Positions 5,644-6,467 of a stretch of DNA of 6,467 nt are shown in pieces (position 1 is the first letter of the stretch; every line of letters starts with the position of its first letter). The position numbers and the translations under genes were made by a program. Source of the stretch: Desulfobacterales bacterium (lineage in GTDB: Bacteria; Desulfobacterota; DSM-4660; Desulfatiglandales; Desulfatiglandaceae); assembly GCA_027061865.1 (NCBI GenBank), contig JAMOVZ010000393.1:1-6467 (forward strand), written 5' to 3'. The notes under the pieces are model-generated. The model had not been told where the DNA came from. It saw only the letters and a list, made by a program, of their open reading frames with translations, and made no database searches.

Positions 5644-6467
5644 ATGTATGAATTGAGTGTCAAGTTCCGATCAATAGACCAAGTGGTGGAAAAGATGTCT
5701 GAGGCTGGCTATATTGCGGACAGGGCTCTAGCTACAGTGCTTTTTTTGGCCCATACCTTGGAGAAGCCGCTTTTTCTCGAGGGAGAGCCGGGGGTGGGAA
5801 AGACCGAAGTCGCCATTGTCATGTCTAAGATCTTTGACACAGAGCTTATCAGGCTTCAATGCTACGAGGGCTTGGATGCCACAACCGCCCTTTATGAGTG
5901 GAATTACCCCAAGCAACTCCTCCACATCAGACTCCAAGAACAAGGGGGGCTCTCAAAGTCGGAGATCGAAAAGGCCATATTCAGCGAAAAATTTCTCATC
6001 AAACGCCCCCTGCTGGAAGCAATACAAAAGAGCGAAGATGACTCCCCGGTACTTCTCATCGACGAGGTTGACCGCTCTGACGAGGAATTCGAGGCCTTTC
6101 TTTTGGAGGTGCTCTCCGACTTTCAGATAACCATCCCTGAAATTGGCACCATCAGGGCAAAGAAGAGGCCAATGGTGGTGGTGACATCAAACAGGACACG
6201 GGATGTACACGATGCCCTGAAGCGCAGGTGCCTCTACCACTGGATCGACTACCCCAGCATTGAAAAGGAATACAAGATCATCATGAAACACCTGCCAAGC
6301 ATAAATGATCAGTTTGCACGCCAGGTAGCCGCCTTTGTCCAGTTGCTGCGAGAAGAGGACTTGCTGAAAAAGCCTGGCATTTCAGAGACCCTGGATTGGG
6401 CCCGTGCCCTTATGGCAATGGGCACTGCCACGCTGGATGGCGAAATTGTCCTCGAAACCCTCGGCTG
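5644..6467 (+). CDS. MoxR-family AAA+ ATPase, CoxD-like (C-terminus cut off)
   Basis: The first 274 codons of a MoxR-type AAA+ ATPase are present; the gene runs past the right end. Such proteins are hexameric chaperone-like ATPases that usually work with a von Willebrand factor A (VWA) protein to mature or remodel a target enzyme. The Walker A GEPGVGKT is at 47-54, Walker B VLLIDE at 136-141, sensor-1 Asn183 in VVVTSNRTRD, arginine-finger candidates Arg194/Arg195 in ALKRRC, and the sensor-2 region ISETLDWARAL at 246-256. The N-terminal IDQVVEKMSEAGYIADRALAT and the LYEWNYPKQLLHIR segment are typical of the CoxD subgroup, named for maturation of the CO dehydrogenase Mo-Cu site. Many members sit in genomes without that enzyme, so no substrate is implied. 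The start is uncertain: ATG 5644 abuts AGGAGG, and TTG 5653 is better spaced. By family habit a CoxE-like VWA gene would be expected just downstream, outside the window. Confidence 0.92.
   Translation, partial: MYELSVKFRSIDQVVEKMSEAGYIADRALATVLFLAHTLEKPLFLEGEPGVGKTEVAIVMSKIFDTELIRLQCYEGLDATTALYEWNYPKQLLHIRLQEQGGLSKSEIEKAIFSEKFLIKRPLLEAIQKSEDDSPVLLIDEVDRSDEEFEAFLLEVLSDFQITIPEIGTIRAKKRPMVVVTSNRTRDVHDALKRRCLYHWIDYPSIEKEYKIIMKHLPSINDQFARQVAAFVQLLREEDLLKKPGISETLDWARALMAMGTATLDGEIVLETLG

Noticed and set aside
5728..6130. Open frames on both strands inside the MoxR gene
   Set aside because: The MoxR frame reads through without a break and contains Walker A, Walker B and sensor motifs in order.

Overview
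The window looks like ordinary bacterial chromosome of moderate GC content from a Gram-negative organism. A strictly or facultatively anaerobic Desulfobacterota (deltaproteobacterial) lineage is my best guess. The reasons are a cobalamin riboswitch of the form common in that group, an Etf-type acyl-CoA dehydrogenase, an archease/RtcB pair, and a CoxD-like MoxR ATPase. This assignment is inference from gene style, not a measured match. No IS element, phage gene, CRISPR array, tRNA or rRNA is visible, and no gene-free gap exceeds about 200 bases.

Layout, left to right. The left edge (1 to about 120) is the 5' and core part of an adenosylcobalamin riboswitch on the minus strand; its B12 box and regulated gene lie beyond the left end. 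A short hairpin with a U run and a TTGACA-like promoter overlap each other between it and the next gene. Then come three minus-strand genes, listed by map position: an acyl-CoA dehydrogenase (176-1330), the RNA ligase RtcB (1502-2941) and its cofactor protein archease (3037-3465). They are transcribed in the reverse order. Archease and rtcB probably form one transcript from a near-consensus promoter that abuts the archease ATG. The dehydrogenase has its own candidate promoter.

A small plus-strand gene for a cysteine-rich zinc-ribbon protein (3563-3844) diverges from archease. It converges on a minus-strand pair made of an uncharacterised 115-residue protein (5114-5461) and a DacB-type D-alanyl-D-alanine carboxypeptidase (3874-5124), which overlap by 11 bases and are probably translationally coupled. 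From a divergent promoter region (5462-5643) a plus-strand MoxR/CoxD-type AAA+ ATPase (5644 to the window end, cut off) begins.

Functionally the window is a mix: RNA repair/ligation (archease + RtcB), acyl-CoA oxidation, peptidoglycan trimming (DacB), B12-controlled expression to the left, and a MoxR chaperone module continuing to the right. I see no convincing evidence for a wholly undescribed system. The best leads are the archease promoter that would make a leaderless mRNA, two uncharacterised small proteins (zinc-ribbon and 115 aa), the unusual start region of the MoxR gene, and the unseen genes beyond both edges.
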